NCBI GenBank assembly: GCA_030849805.1
Contig: JASANZ010002234.1
Coordinates: 25,021-89,020 of the forward strand
Direction: 5' to 3'
DNA length: 64,000 nucleotides
Source: Sergeia podlipaevii
Lineage: Eukaryota; Euglenozoa; Kinetoplastea; Trypanosomatida; Trypanosomatidae
The position numbers were made by a program, and so were the translations under genes. Positions within the stretch are counted from its first letter, which is position 1. Each line of letters starts with the position of its first letter. Below are positions 1 to 8,766 of this stretch, piece after piece. A model generated the notes under the pieces. It searched no databases and was not told the DNA's origin. It saw only the letters and a list, made by a program, of their open reading frames with translations.

Positions 1-320
1 TTTTATTTAGGAAAAAAAGAACTGTACTTTAAGAATGCCCTCTTTATCACATAAGAAACTCTCAGTCTTCCTGTCAGAAAAGCATGCTACGCACTTATAT
101 ATAAAAAGCAGGGATTGAACTGCTCGAATATTTTTTTTTTGCATTTAAGCACACATATGAAAAGTAATAGTAGCAAGGCTCATGTACAGCAGAACGCAGA
201 AAGAAAATCTCCATCCCACACTTCGCCCTCCTCATTAAAGAACACAAATAAGCAAGAACATTCACTACATTTCTCAACTTCTACCAAAGATTCCTGTGCA
301 TTCCCCTAAAAGAATATATG
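1..320. other. 3' flank of the ThiI/desulfurase gene
   Basis: No gene is supported here. The stretch is AT-rich with short A and T runs and would be 3' UTR or intergenic sequence below the minus-strand gene that ends at 321. Short ORFs on both strands have low-complexity translations. Confidence 0.6.
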
Positions 321-2690
321 CTAGTGTCTGGCGCCACCAATCACCGCCCTGAGCGCTGACACAACCTGATCCGCCTCATTCACAGTGGCAAAAGAATCCC
401 AGCTGATACGGATAGAACGGGTAGGAGCAGGGGGCTTCCCAAGAGTGTCGTACACAGTGGTGTTTTCCTCGTTCGTTTTGCAAGCGGAGCCGGTTCCAAT
501 CTCAACGTGGTACTTGGTGGATAGCTTGGCTACAACTTCGGTGTTGTTTAGACCCTCTGGTAGCGTCGCGTGCACGACATACCCGCTGGTTTCGCCACGG
601 CTGTTAATGTCGCAGCCGAGCGCCATCAACTCCTCAATCATTAATGATTCAATCTCTCGATGGATAGAGTGGCTACGATCAATCTTGAGTGCCTCACCAA
701 AGCCAACAATCGCTGGTACATTCTCAGTACCTGGGCGAATGCCCTTTTCTTGTGAGCCACCGCCATACAGTTTGTGACACTCGAGATTGCGCAGATACAC
801 TGCCGCGCAGCCAACGGGGCCGTTGATTTTATGAGCGGTGACAGTCATTGAATCAACTTCGCTCAAGTCGAGTGTGCTGAAGTCAATCTTCGTGAGCGCC
901 TGGCTCGCGTCCACGTGGAGACGGCCACCAGGAGGGCGTTTAAGCTCGCGGTTAATGCTGCCAGTTTCATGGTTCACCAGGTCTATCACCTTCACCACGT
1001 GCGCATCATCCCTCACGGCAGGTGACCCACTCGTGGACGCGTGAGACCATGCGTCTCGCACGACCTTGTACCCGTTGAGAGCAATGTTGTTCGACTCTGT
1101 GCCGCCACTGGTGAATATAATGTCAGTCGCTGGAATCCCAAGGACACGAGCTAGCTGGCTGCGGACAGCCTCTACCGCCATGCGCGCCTCCCGACCGCTT
1201 TGGTGCATACTATTTGGATTTCCTTCTGGAGCGTTCATCATAGCTCGTTTCACTCCCTCCGTCATCTTGGTGCCCGCAGCCGCGTCAAAGTAGATCAAGT
1301 CGCTGGTGCTCTCGCTGTGCGTTCCATCGTGGGGATTAACGATGGCAGTGTCCTCAGTGCTGCGCAACCCAGACTCTGGAGCAAACATGTAATTGGACGA
1401 CTCACACAACTTCCCGCCACGGTATATTTCTCGCAGAACTGGAAGTTCACTGAAGACAAGACGGCGCACACACGCAAAAAGCGTCCGCCGCCCCATGTAC
1501 AGATTTGCACCTGTCTTGCACATCATGTACTGACAGCAGTCAGCTCCTTCCTGAATTGAGTACTCAAACGTGCCAATCTTCCGTGCCTCGTCAACGATAT
1601 AGTTTTTGTCCATGCCAATCAGCGGTGAAATTATAGCCTTCTTAATGGAAGGGTACAAAGTGCTGAGGTTTGCAACTGTCTGCGACGCTACCTGCCCGGC
1701 AGAATCGCCAGTAACAATAAAGCGTGCGTCATCAAATCCTGCAGCGAGAGAGAGCATCACCCACTTGTATATGAGCGTACGGTTGTGGTTGGGAACCTGC
1801 GCTACAATCTGCGATTGAAGCTTGCTAATATCCACGTAATGCATGTCGAAGCGACCCTGCACAAGAGACAACTTCTCACAAATTCGTCGGTTCTTCTCAA
1901 TAACAGCTGCAGTGTCGTTGGTGCTGTTAAGAAAATGAACACCGCTGACAAAGCAACCGCGAGTCATCATGCGGTACGCCGCCACAGGACTGTCAATACC
2001 ACCGCTGAGTAGAGTAAGCGCTGGCTGGTCAGGAATAATCGGGATGCCACCGGCACCATCCATGAGAAACTTACCACGTGGATCACCAGATAGCTCAGTT
2101 TTCTTGCTTTCATATATCTTTGCAATGCCCGGAACGAGAGAAAGCAGCTTCAGTTGCTCAGAAGTAGGCACCTTCTTGCGGGCTTCGAGCATGCAATTGC
2201 CATTTCGAAAAACTTGCGGATTTTCGAGTACGCGACGTACGGCGTCAATAAGAAGACGTATGAGACGCTTCTGATGAAGCGCACTTTTCAGATATAGCTC
2301 AGCCACTGTCAGCACCAGTGTGGCTTTCTCCGCGGGCGGCTCCGCATGACGCTTCCCAAAAAAGTACTCCGAGCGATTGTTGATGTTACCAAGGCATACG
2401 TACGGCTCACCATCCGTAGTGCTGGCGCAAGTCTTTTTTTGTATTTCATACCCAGACTTGTCCGTGGCGTACCAGCGTCTTCCAGGGACGCGCATTTCCT
2501 CCTCTAACTGATCCACAGACACTCGCTTCGGTTCCGACATGTACCAAAGATAGTTTTTAGTCACATCCGGCTCCTTTTCCATAAAATGAAAATTGCCGTT
2601 CTTCGCCTTGAGAATAAACTTGGGGGTCTTATCTTGCGGGTAAAAACGAGGATTGGTGCTCAACCGCTCCTTTTGGGGTTGTTCCGCCAT
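321..2690 (-). CDS. ThiI-type tRNA/thiamine sulfurtransferase fused to a cysteine desulfurase (NifS/IscS-like) domain
   Basis: The 789-residue protein joins two sulfur-transfer modules. Residues 1-120 are an unassigned extension. Residues about 125-205 resemble the NFLD/THUMP region of ThiI (AELYLKS). The PP-loop ATP-pyrophosphatase has SGGIDS at 229-234, and a DCC at 384-386 matches the region of the catalytic Cys of ThiI. After a linker, residues about 465-789 form a class V aminotransferase fold: SGGTES at 528-533, ETGS near 575, HVDASQ at 592-597, the PLP lysine in AHK (K621), GIRPGTEN near 660 and the persulfide cysteine in GSAC (C737). In known systems the desulfurase passes sulfur from cysteine to ThiI, which thiolates tRNA U8 or feeds thiazole synthesis. 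No rhodanese domain follows the PP-loop. The desulfurase half lacks about 35 residues between SGGTES and ETGS, where IscS carries its PLP-stacking His, so its activity is uncertain. The ATG at 2690 follows a likely splice acceptor at 2707-2708. Confidence 0.88.
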   Translation of the reverse strand: MAEQPQKERLSTNPRFYPQDKTPKFILKAKNGNFHFMEKEPDVTKNYLWYMSEPKRVSVDQLEEEMRVPGRRWYATDKSGYEIQKKTCASTTDGEPYVCLGNINNRSEYFFGKRHAEPPAEKATLVLTVAELYLKSALHQKRLIRLLIDAVRRVLENPQVFRNGNCMLEARKKVPTSEQLKLLSLVPGIAKIYESKKTELSGDPRGKFLMDGAGGIPIIPDQPALTLLSGGIDSPVAAYRMMTRGCFVSGVHFLNSTNDTAAVIEKNRRICEKLSLVQGRFDMHYVDISKLQSQIVAQVPNHNRTLIYKWVMLSLAAGFDDARFIVTGDSAGQVASQTVANLSTLYPSIKKAIISPLIGMDKNYIVDEARKIGTFEYSIQEGADCCQYMMCKTGANLYMGRRTLFACVRRLVFSELPVLREIYRGGKLCESSNYMFAPESGLRSTEDTAIVNPHDGTHSESTSDLIYFDAAAGTKMTEGVKRAMMNAPEGNPNSMHQSGREARMAVEAVRSQLARVLGIPATDIIFTSGGTESNNIALNGYKVVRDAWSHASTSGSPAVRDDAHVVKVIDLVNHETGSINRELKRPPGGRLHVDASQALTKIDFSTLDLSEVDSMTVTAHKINGPVGCAAVYLRNLECHKLYGGGSQEKGIRPGTENVPAIVGFGEALKIDRSHSIHREIESLMIEELMALGCDINSRGETSGYVVHATLPEGLNNTEVVAKLSTKYHVEIGTGSACKTNEENTTVYDTLGKPPAPTRSIRISWDSFATVNEADQVVSALRAVIGGARH

Positions 2691-3233
2691 GGCTGTTATC
2701 TATTTTCTAGCACCGGAAAAAGTAAGGAGAAGAAAAATGACCATTAATAAACAAGGAAAATACATACATGAACTGAAGTGTTCGCAGCACTTTGCATCTT
2801 TAAGTGGCACGTGTATTCCTAGCAAGGGCGTATGTACGTAAAAATAAGCGCACGCACACACACACAAAAAAAAGTCATTGTTTTCTTTTATGTTGTTGTT
2901 GAATTAAGAAAGCAATTAAACCTGATAAACGTGTCCGCTGATCCACGACGATATGACCATTCACACCTTCAACAAGCAAATAGTGATGATACCAACATCA
3001 GCCACTACCTTCCCCTCCGCACCTCTGTCAAAAATCACAAGTAACAGAAGCCGAAAGTAGAACACTATACAGAAACCCACATACAAAAACGCACACAGAA
3101 GAAAAAAAAAACGTAAACTAGGCGGGAGGAGAGAGGACATGCCGTAATGAGGACAGCTTGCCTCGGCGAGATTCATAGAAAGTTACTGAGACTTTCTTCT
3201 TTGCCTAAGAATTTCCTTGTTGTACTCAACACG
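2691..3233. other. intergenic region between PIG-A and ThiI/desulfurase
   Basis: This gap holds the 5' leader of the ThiI/desulfurase gene, with a minus-strand pyrimidine-rich stretch and AG at 2707-2708, and the 3' flank of PIG-A. A 71-codon minus-strand ORF at 2961-3176 is hydrophobic only because of pyrimidine-rich sequence. I see no gene. Confidence 0.6.
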
Positions 3234-4601
3234 TCACGTTGAGGAATCTGTCGTCATCAGTTTTTCCTTGTTGCGCAAGTACAACTCCATCGGGAAGTCA
3301 GGTGCAATGTCAATATTCGATTCGGGGTACCAGTACTCTAATAGTTGCAGAACAAACCAGTCCGCAACACACAAAAGCCAGCAAACAAGCCCAAATAGCG
3401 GTCCAACTGATGCGTAGCTCATGAGACGCTCGTAAAGAGACAAGACACGTTGCTCCATAATTCGGTCGTATACACGCTCAGTGCGCTCCGCAACCCAGTC
3501 CCAGCTGTAAAAGCGGCGGCAGCTCTCGTGAAGTTCCCAAGGAGAGAGGTATGGTACTCGAGCGATGGCGTCCTCAAGGGCGGCAATGATGGACTGAGGA
3601 TCGGGTTCAGCAAGAAGCAGCATATTTGTCGGAAGAACCTCCGGGACGCCGCCAACGCGAGTAGAAACCCCCAAAAGCCCGCAGGACGCCGCCTCAATCA
3701 ATGCAATGCAAAAAGCTTCCGTAAGACTACAATTCAAAAAGATTTGGCCTTCATTAAGAACACTACGCACCTCCGTGTGCTTCAACGCACCAAGCATCTT
3801 GACTCGGTCCATCAAATCACAACGCTCAATCATCTGCTCCAGTTGGGAGCGCCGTGGGCCGTCTCCTCCTATGATCCACTTAATCTCCGGATGCCGCCGG
3901 CAAATCTCTGGGATTACATCCACAAACAGATCAGAGCCTTTGCGGTAGACAAGGCGCGTGATGACAACGATGGTGAGACCGTCTTTATCAATTTTTGATG
4001 CCCACGACTTGTATTTCATATCTTCCGGTGGCGTAAAGACGGACGTGTCGGTTGCGTTTGGGATGACACTCGCTCGCTCCGGAGCTATCTTGGCTCGCAA
4101 CACAGTGTTCTCTCTAGATGTATTGCTCACACAGATAACCTGGTCAACAGTGCGCAGACTCCACTCTAGAACCTTGTTAATGTGAATCGATGCTGCGTCC
4201 GCAAAGCCAAACAACGAGTGGTCAGTAAAGCAGGTTTTAATCCCCATAGTACCAGCGTGAAACATTGCTTCGTGACACAAGTTAGATGTCGTTTGATGGC
4301 CATGCACCACTGTAATTCTCTCTCTAATGAAAATTGTACGCACAAGTGGAAACGCCGTTAGCCACGTGGGGAGTGTAACTGACCCCGGTGGTAACTTTGC
4401 AGCAAGCATTGGCAAGTAGTACACCTTCATCCCATTGGTGTAGTATCGAACGCCAACGCGGTCTCCGTATGCCCTCGTAATAATAATTACTTTGTGCCCC
4501 CGTTTCATCAAACATTGTGCGACATTATAAATATGCACTTCGACACCGCCAAATCCAGGGAAAAAAAAGTCAGATACCAATGCAACACGATGACGGCCCA
4601 T
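3234..4601 (-). CDS. PIGA: GPI N-acetylglucosaminyltransferase catalytic subunit PIG-A/GPI3
   Basis: This 455-residue GT4-family glycosyltransferase should transfer GlcNAc from UDP-GlcNAc to phosphatidylinositol, the first step of GPI-anchor synthesis on the cytosolic face of the ER. The N-terminus (VALVSDFFFPGFGGVEVHIY, residues 6-25) is the PIG-A signature and is followed by RGHKVIIITRAYGDRVGV. The C-terminal Rossmann half has TRLVYRKGSDL near 215, GGDGPRR near 245 and the E-x7-E nucleotide-sugar motif at E295 and E303 (EAFCIALIE). A hydrophobic segment near the C-terminus (GLVCWLLCVADWFVLQLL) would anchor it in the ER membrane. The open frame extends 20 codons upstream, but only to a GTG at 4661; the first ATG is at 4601 and gives the usual family N-terminus. 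Confidence 0.93.
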   Translation of the reverse strand: MGRHRVALVSDFFFPGFGGVEVHIYNVAQCLMKRGHKVIIITRAYGDRVGVRYYTNGMKVYYLPMLAAKLPPGSVTLPTWLTAFPLVRTIFIRERITVVHGHQTTSNLCHEAMFHAGTMGIKTCFTDHSLFGFADAASIHINKVLEWSLRTVDQVICVSNTSRENTVLRAKIAPERASVIPNATDTSVFTPPEDMKYKSWASKIDKDGLTIVVITRLVYRKGSDLFVDVIPEICRRHPEIKWIIGGDGPRRSQLEQMIERCDLMDRVKMLGALKHTEVRSVLNEGQIFLNCSLTEAFCIALIEAASCGLLGVSTRVGGVPEVLPTNMLLLAEPDPQSIIAALEDAIARVPYLSPWELHESCRRFYSWDWVAERTERVYDRIMEQRVLSLYERLMSYASVGPLFGLVCWLLCVADWFVLQLLEYWYPESNIDIAPDFPMELYLRNKEKLMTTDSST

Positions 4602-5049
4602 CGTGCGTTCACCTAGATTAGTATAGCCGAGTGCCTGTATAAACAACTCTACACAGTGCACCGAGAAACACTAGTTTAAGTTGCAGTTTTTTTTTTTCGA
4701 ATGCGTCTAGCAAAGATTTAGTGCTTAATTTGTATGATAGACCAAAGGAAGTGCGTAGGAATTATACGATTCCAATGAAAAGAGTAGATGGAAAAAAATA
4801 CAGAAACTACGCATGCTAACATTCTAGCAAACAAGTAAGAGACGAAAGGAAAAAAAAAATTGAAGTAACCATCAGTCACAAGATAAAATTCACTTCCATT
4901 TCGAGCGGTATAAAATACATGAACAACAATGTCAATTCGCCACGTACAAACAAAAAAATATTCCAAACATTGGTTACAATTTATTTTGAACGAGGTGTTT
5001 GCTTATCTTCTAGGAGCAAGTATGCAGTAGGACACCATCAGGGTCGTCC
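4602..5049. other. intergenic region upstream of PIG-A
   Basis: AT-rich spacer with pyrimidine runs on the minus strand (about 4792-4800 and 4846-4858) that could direct trans-splicing of PIG-A, plus the 3' flank of the 194-residue gene. No gene is seen. Confidence 0.55.
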
Positions 5050-5634
5050 TTACGGAGCGTTACGTTTTGCTAGTGAAAAGTCATTCCTATCACTGTAGGA
5101 TATTTTTTTTGCCCAAGAAGGGTATTGTCTTTCGAAACTTTGGCGGAAATCATCCGCAGCCTCCTCGCTGTCAAATTGCATAAATAGTCGACCACCCTCT
5201 CTATCATCCTTATACGATTCAGTTACTACCCCTCGGCATATGTCCTCCGTGTTGCTTCTCTCCGCTTGAGAAAGTGAGCCCCAAAAGAGCACCAAGTACC
5301 CGCTGCGGTCCTCCTCTGGCATCCACTTCCTCTTCACGTATGACCTCTTCGCCACTTCCCCCGCAAATTGCTCGGGAGCCCACGCAACATCTTTTACCCC
5401 TGAACGACTGTCAGTGGCCATAAGGCGGAGTGAGTTGTAGCATTCTTCACAATTTGGAGCATCTTCGAAGTAAACCAGTGTAAGTAGTTCATTGTTTGTC
5501 AAAACGTAACTGCTATAAGAATTTATTTTTCCATATAGTGCTACAGCGCTCTCAATTCGTAGAGGGTTCAACCCCTGTCCATGACGGATTGCAACGCCGT
5601 GGTTTTGAGCTAGCATACTACTAAATGATTGCAT
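5050..5634 (-). CDS. hypothetical protein, possible tandem RRM-like folds
   Basis: I do not recognise this 194-residue protein with confidence. Two stretches have the alternating beta-alpha-beta spacing of RRM-like domains: residues about 30-75 (AVALYGKI, then LLTLVYFEDAPNCEECYNSL) and residues about 118-185 (YLVLFWGSLS, then GRLFMQFDSEEAADDFRQSF). Neither has a good RNP1 aromatic pair, so RNA binding is only a possibility. The protein is charged and soluble, without a signal peptide or membrane segment. The ATG at 5634 is the first in frame. Base composition resembles the neighbouring genes, and the clean long frame between AT-rich flanks supports a real gene. Confidence 0.7.
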   Translation of the reverse strand: MQSFSSMLAQNHGVAIRHGQGLNPLRIESAVALYGKINSYSSYVLTNNELLTLVYFEDAPNCEECYNSLRLMATDSRSGVKDVAWAPEQFAGEVAKRSYVKRKWMPEEDRSGYLVLFWGSLSQAERSNTEDICRGVVTESYKDDREGGRLFMQFDSEEAADDFRQSFERQYPSWAKKISYSDRNDFSLAKRNAP

Positions 5635-5981
5635 TTGTTATGTTATTGTTGTTGCTTCCGCTACGGTGGCATTGAAAACAAACCAAAAAAAGAAAGGAAG
5701 AATAAATAATGTGCATCTCTAAAAAAAAAAAAAAAAAAAGCAGTCAAGCAAGAGTGACAACACTTTTAAAAGACAGAGGCTATTTGGTAATATATATATC
5801 TCGTGCGAAGCAACCGTTTTTCACGTCTACATTTATCCTTTCCCCTCTTTTTTAATGAAAGATCGCAACCAAGTACAAGTGACGGAGTGCTACTAAGCAC
5901 CACATATAAAGAAAAAAAAAATGGAGAGAGCACGGAGTGAGGTGCTGTGTGACAATCGTAATGATAGTAAGAAAGTTATCG
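5635..5981. other. intergenic region with A18 run
   Basis: The + strand has a run of about 18 A at 5722-5739, a minus-strand T tract that could serve splicing of the 194-residue gene. The rest is AT-rich 3' flank of the next gene. No gene is seen. Confidence 0.55.
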
Positions 5982-6782
5982 CTATGCGGAACAAAAAAAG
6001 ATATTGGCACTACGTTCTCCGTGTGTTGTGGCCCACCTGAGGGAAAGAAGAGCCAAGCCGCCTTGCCCAAAGGAGAGAGTGACCTTCTGGGTATTGCCAG
6101 ACAGAGACCCGCACAACGCGGCGAACGAAGATAAGTCACTGCAACGAGCAGATGCCTCCCTGTTACCTGCGCCACAAGAAAGAGAGCATCCCGCGAGTCT
6201 CATCGAGGTTGCAACAGTGCTAGTGGTTATGACAAGAGCGCACGTACCATCATACTCACGCTGCAAAACAACATCACACACATCCTCATCGGAGACGGAC
6301 ACTTGACGGACTAACTGCCTGAAGCCCGGCACGTCATCCACCACAAACTCGTCATCGCTGCTGTGACACACCACTAAATTCTGGCCAAGGTTGAACATGA
6401 CACCAATCTGTGCAACCCGCGTTGCGCCGCTTTCTTCGTTCCTTTGATAAAAATATAATGTGTTCAAGGTGTCGCCTAACTCCATCGTAAGTGGCTCTTG
6501 GAGTTCAAAGGTCCCTAGCACGCGCATCAAAAAAACGCAATCAACCTCCCACGTGTGCTTGACTTCTTCTGTAGCTACTCGCTTGGCGGACCGCTCATGC
6601 TGATTATCGTACACCACATCTGTAAAGCAGAATGGCGGAACATGGACAATGGACAATCTCAAGGACCGTGATGAAGACCCTCTCCCTCCCTCTAAAACAA
6701 ACACAATCGTATCATCAAAACCACTCAAATATTTAACCGCGTACTGCAACTCGCCGGCCGATGAGAAATTAAAAGCAGGCAT
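5982..6782 (-). CDS. sliding-clamp-like protein, candidate checkpoint clamp subunit RAD1
   Basis: This 266-residue protein has the length and beta-rich pattern of the PCNA/9-1-1 clamp fold. The N-terminal half has LQYAVKYLSGFDDTIVFVLE and then LRLSIVHVPPFCF. The centre has CVFLMRVLGTF followed by a strand pair ending VAQIGVMF. The second half has GFRQLVRQVSVS, and the last 45 residues (SSFAALCGSLSG, then KVTLSFGQGGLALLSLRW and a final IFFCSA) resemble the C-terminal end of RAD1. Rad1 with Rad9 and Hus1 forms the clamp loaded at damaged DNA in the nucleus. The match is by pattern only; Rad9 or Hus1 are alternatives, and an unrelated protein is possible. The frame extends to a GTG at 6794; I start at the first ATG, 6782. 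Confidence 0.72.
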   Translation of the reverse strand: MPAFNFSSAGELQYAVKYLSGFDDTIVFVLEGGRGSSSRSLRLSIVHVPPFCFTDVVYDNQHERSAKRVATEEVKHTWEVDCVFLMRVLGTFELQEPLTMELGDTLNTLYFYQRNEESGATRVAQIGVMFNLGQNLVVCHSSDDEFVVDDVPGFRQLVRQVSVSDEDVCDVVLQREYDGTCALVITTSTVATSMRLAGCSLSCGAGNREASARCSDLSSFAALCGSLSGNTQKVTLSFGQGGLALLSLRWATTHGERSANIFFCSA

Positions 6783-7287
6783 TACTACTGACACTACTCA
6801 ACGGTAACACTAACAATAGCAATAGTAGTGAAAAACTAAACAATAGGAGCCTCCCTCCTCTAGCAGCACCACAAACGCGATTTGTGTAGCAGCGCGCTAA
6901 TGTTAGCAACGGTATGTAAAAAAAAAAAAGAAAGAAAGAAAAAGCAGTAGAGCAATAATACGAGAAAAGAAAGCTTGTGAACGCAAATCTCTTGTTAAAT
7001 ATATATATCACAAACAAAAGCATCCTCTTGAATGACAGCAGCATGAACACTCTCAGTTGTTCTCCTTTCGCACATTATTGTAAAAATATATATATAGAAA
7101 CTGCGCATTTGTTGATTGTTAAGAATCAGAATACTTTGTAAAGATACAAGTTTACCCGGTAGCAAAGTTCCTTCTGCTCGGTAAAAAAAAACAAAAATGC
7201 AAACATTTTACCGCGTCGGTTGAAGTATTGAAAGTGAAGATTTCATCATTTAGAACCAAATAGCACAAGCAATGACACATGATACAG
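6783..7287. other. intergenic region
   Basis: AT-rich spacer. A minus-strand pyrimidine tract at about 6918-6945 lies upstream of the clamp-like gene and is a likely trans-splicing signal. The part nearer 7287 is the 3' flank of the PDRG1-like gene. No gene is seen. Confidence 0.55.
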
Positions 7288-7665
7288 TTATGCATCTTCT
7301 CCTATTGGTTTCAGAGTAAAACCACGGTTGAGGTGTGCCAGCGCACTGTCAGGCCCCTCGAGTTCGGCAAGCTCGGCAACCTTTTCCTTGAGGTTGTCAC
7401 GAGCCAATTCGCTATGTTCAGCAGTCTTCTGAATGTTCCAGTCCAGATAGCGCAGTGTCTCAGCATGCCGCAGATCACACTTCACAAACGTGGACCCACT
7501 ACAGAGAAGCCAAACATCATCAGTTGGTCGATGCTTCTCAATCGCGCGCTTCGCCTCGCGGTACTGATGCTGTCTTCTATCTAATTCAACCAAGAAATGC
7601 TTCGCCTCCGTAATTTGTTCTGCAATAATCTCCCTTTCGGATCTGCTTCGTATGTCATCCTCCAT
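7288..7665 (-). CDS. PDRG1-like prefoldin-family protein
   Basis: The 125-residue product resembles PDRG1, a small prefoldin-like subunit of the R2TP/URI chaperone assembly in the cytosol. It has an N-terminal helix (SEREIIAEQITEAKHFLVEL), a central strand pair around DVWLLCSGSTFVKCDL and a C-terminal helix ending in AELAELEG, which together give the coiled-coil/hairpin layout of the family; human PDRG1 is of similar length (about 133). The frame continues upstream to an ATG at 7704 and a TTG at 7710, but the first AG after the minus-strand pyrimidine tract lies at 7691-7692, inside that extension. I therefore start at the ATG at 7665; 7704 remains possible if an upstream acceptor is used. 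Confidence 0.78.
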   Translation of the reverse strand: MEDDIRSRSEREIIAEQITEAKHFLVELDRRQHQYREAKRAIEKHRPTDDVWLLCSGSTFVKCDLRHAETLRYLDWNIQKTAEHSELARDNLKEKVAELAELEGPDSALAHLNRGFTLKPIGEDA

Positions 7666-8172
7666 GATCAAGTGTTCCCTACTTTGTCCTCTTTTTATGG
7701 ACATGTGCAAGTGAAAAAATATATATCAAAAGACAAGACAAAAGAAAGGAAGAGATGTCGAAGACAAAAAAAGTGACTGTTTTTAAATACATACAGCTGA
7801 GGATACTCAATTCAAAGTTCCTCTGCTTCCTTTATCTTTTTCCCCAATCCGCCTTCTCCTTGTTCTGCACAGCTGCGAAAAAAAAAAAAAAAAAGCGAGG
7901 GAGAGAGCCTGCAAAGACAAACACGTATATACTTTGAGAATTCCAATCGTGAAACAGAGGAATAGAAAAAAAAAAAAGACAAACGGTAAAATGCGAATAT
8001 AGAGGAGAAAATGCCGTAGGTTTGCTGCAGATAAGCACACGAAAGTCGAAAGCATCATCATAAGCCTATTTGACAATCATAACACCTCCAAATATATGTA
8101 TATATATATATAGCCTGCTACTTACGGTGCTACTCTCATGTAGTCCTTCCTTTTCTTTCTAGTGGCTGTGAA
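7666..8172. other. intergenic region with poly(A) and (TA)n runs
   Basis: It holds the pyrimidine tract for the PDRG1-like gene, A-runs near 7877-7894 and 7966-7977, and a TA repeat at 8092-8112 in the 3' flank of the first cyclophilin. Short ORFs across the T-rich strand are Phe/Leu-rich artefacts. Confidence 0.55.
7691..7692 (-). promoter_or_regulatory. likely trans-splice acceptor deciding the PDRG1-like start
   Basis: This is the first AG on the minus strand after a pyrimidine-rich tract at about 7693-7780. It removes the ATG at 7704 and leaves about 25 nt of leader before the ATG at 7665. Confidence 0.4.
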
Positions 8173-8766
8173 TTATTCAGTCTTGATCTCACCGCAGTCG
8201 GTGATGGTTATTGGTTGGCGCGTGGCACCGGAGCGGCTGCCCTGGGTCTCCGCCTGCTCAATCACATCGTAGCCCTTAGTTACCTGACCAAAAACAACGT
8301 GCATACCGTCAAGCCACTGAGTGGGAGCAGTGCAAATAAAGAACTGGGAGCCGTTGGTGTCCTTACCGGCGTTGGCCATGGAAAGGGTACCGGGGCCAAA
8401 GTGCTTGCCAGCGCGACCAGCAAAGCTCTCGTCGGGAAACTTATGACCATAGATGGACTCGCCACCGGTACCGTTTCCGGCAGTGAAGTCGCCACCCTGG
8501 CACATGAACTGGGGAATCACGCGGTGGAACTTGCTGCCCTTATAGGAGAGGGGCTTGCCGGAACGGCCGACGCCCTTCTCGCCAGTGCACAGAGCACGGA
8601 AGTTCTCAGCGGTCTTGGGGACGACGTCCTTGAAGAGCTCCATCTCGATGCGACCAGCAGGCTTTGTGCCGATTGCAATATCAAAGAACACCTGGGGGTT
8701 CTTGGGATTCACCGGATAGAACGGAATTTTGCGGGCAGCGAAAAACAAAGCGGTGCGGTTGAGCAT
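8173..8766 (-). CDS. cyclophilin-type peptidyl-prolyl isomerase, possible organellar form
   Basis: This 197-residue cyclophilin catalyses cis-trans isomerisation of Xaa-Pro bonds. The canonical core is complete: [15 protein letters not shown] (active-site Arg, Phe and Gln), [25 protein letters not shown], the cyclosporin-contacting Trp in QWLDG and the HVVFGQV strand. Relative to the neighbouring cyclophilin it has an extra N-terminus ([16 protein letters not shown]) that is Arg/Ala/Phe-rich and acid-free, consistent with a short mitochondrial presequence; this is inference. The ATG at 8766 follows a likely splice acceptor at 8772-8773, giving a 5-nt leader. It is a tandem duplicate of the cyclophilin at 9400-9960; the central 400 bases are almost identical even at synonymous sites, while both ends differ. 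Confidence 0.95.
   Translation of the reverse strand: MLNRTALFFAARKIPFYPVNPKNPQVFFDIAIGTKPAGRIEMELFKDVVPKTAENFRALCTGEKGVGRSGKPLSYKGSKFHRVIPQFMCQGGDFTAGNGTGGESIYGHKFPDESFAGRAGKHFGPGTLSMANAGKDTNGSQFFICTAPTQWLDGMHVVFGQVTKGYDVIEQAETQGSRSGATRQPITITDCGEIKTE

Noticed and set aside
2961..3176. 71-codon ORF with an apparent membrane segment below PIG-A
   Set aside because: It begins 58 nt after the PIG-A stop without room for splicing signals, and its hydrophobicity reflects pyrimidine-rich sequence.
4602..4661. 20-codon N-terminal extension of PIG-A
   Set aside because: It starts with GTG. The same applies to GTG or TTG starts at 6794, 18392, 24022, 36807 and 50892; the first ATG was used in each case.
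5565..5575. tRNA B-box-like GGTTCAACCCC
   Set aside because: It lies inside a coding region, and I find no acceptor stem, A box or cloverleaf around it.
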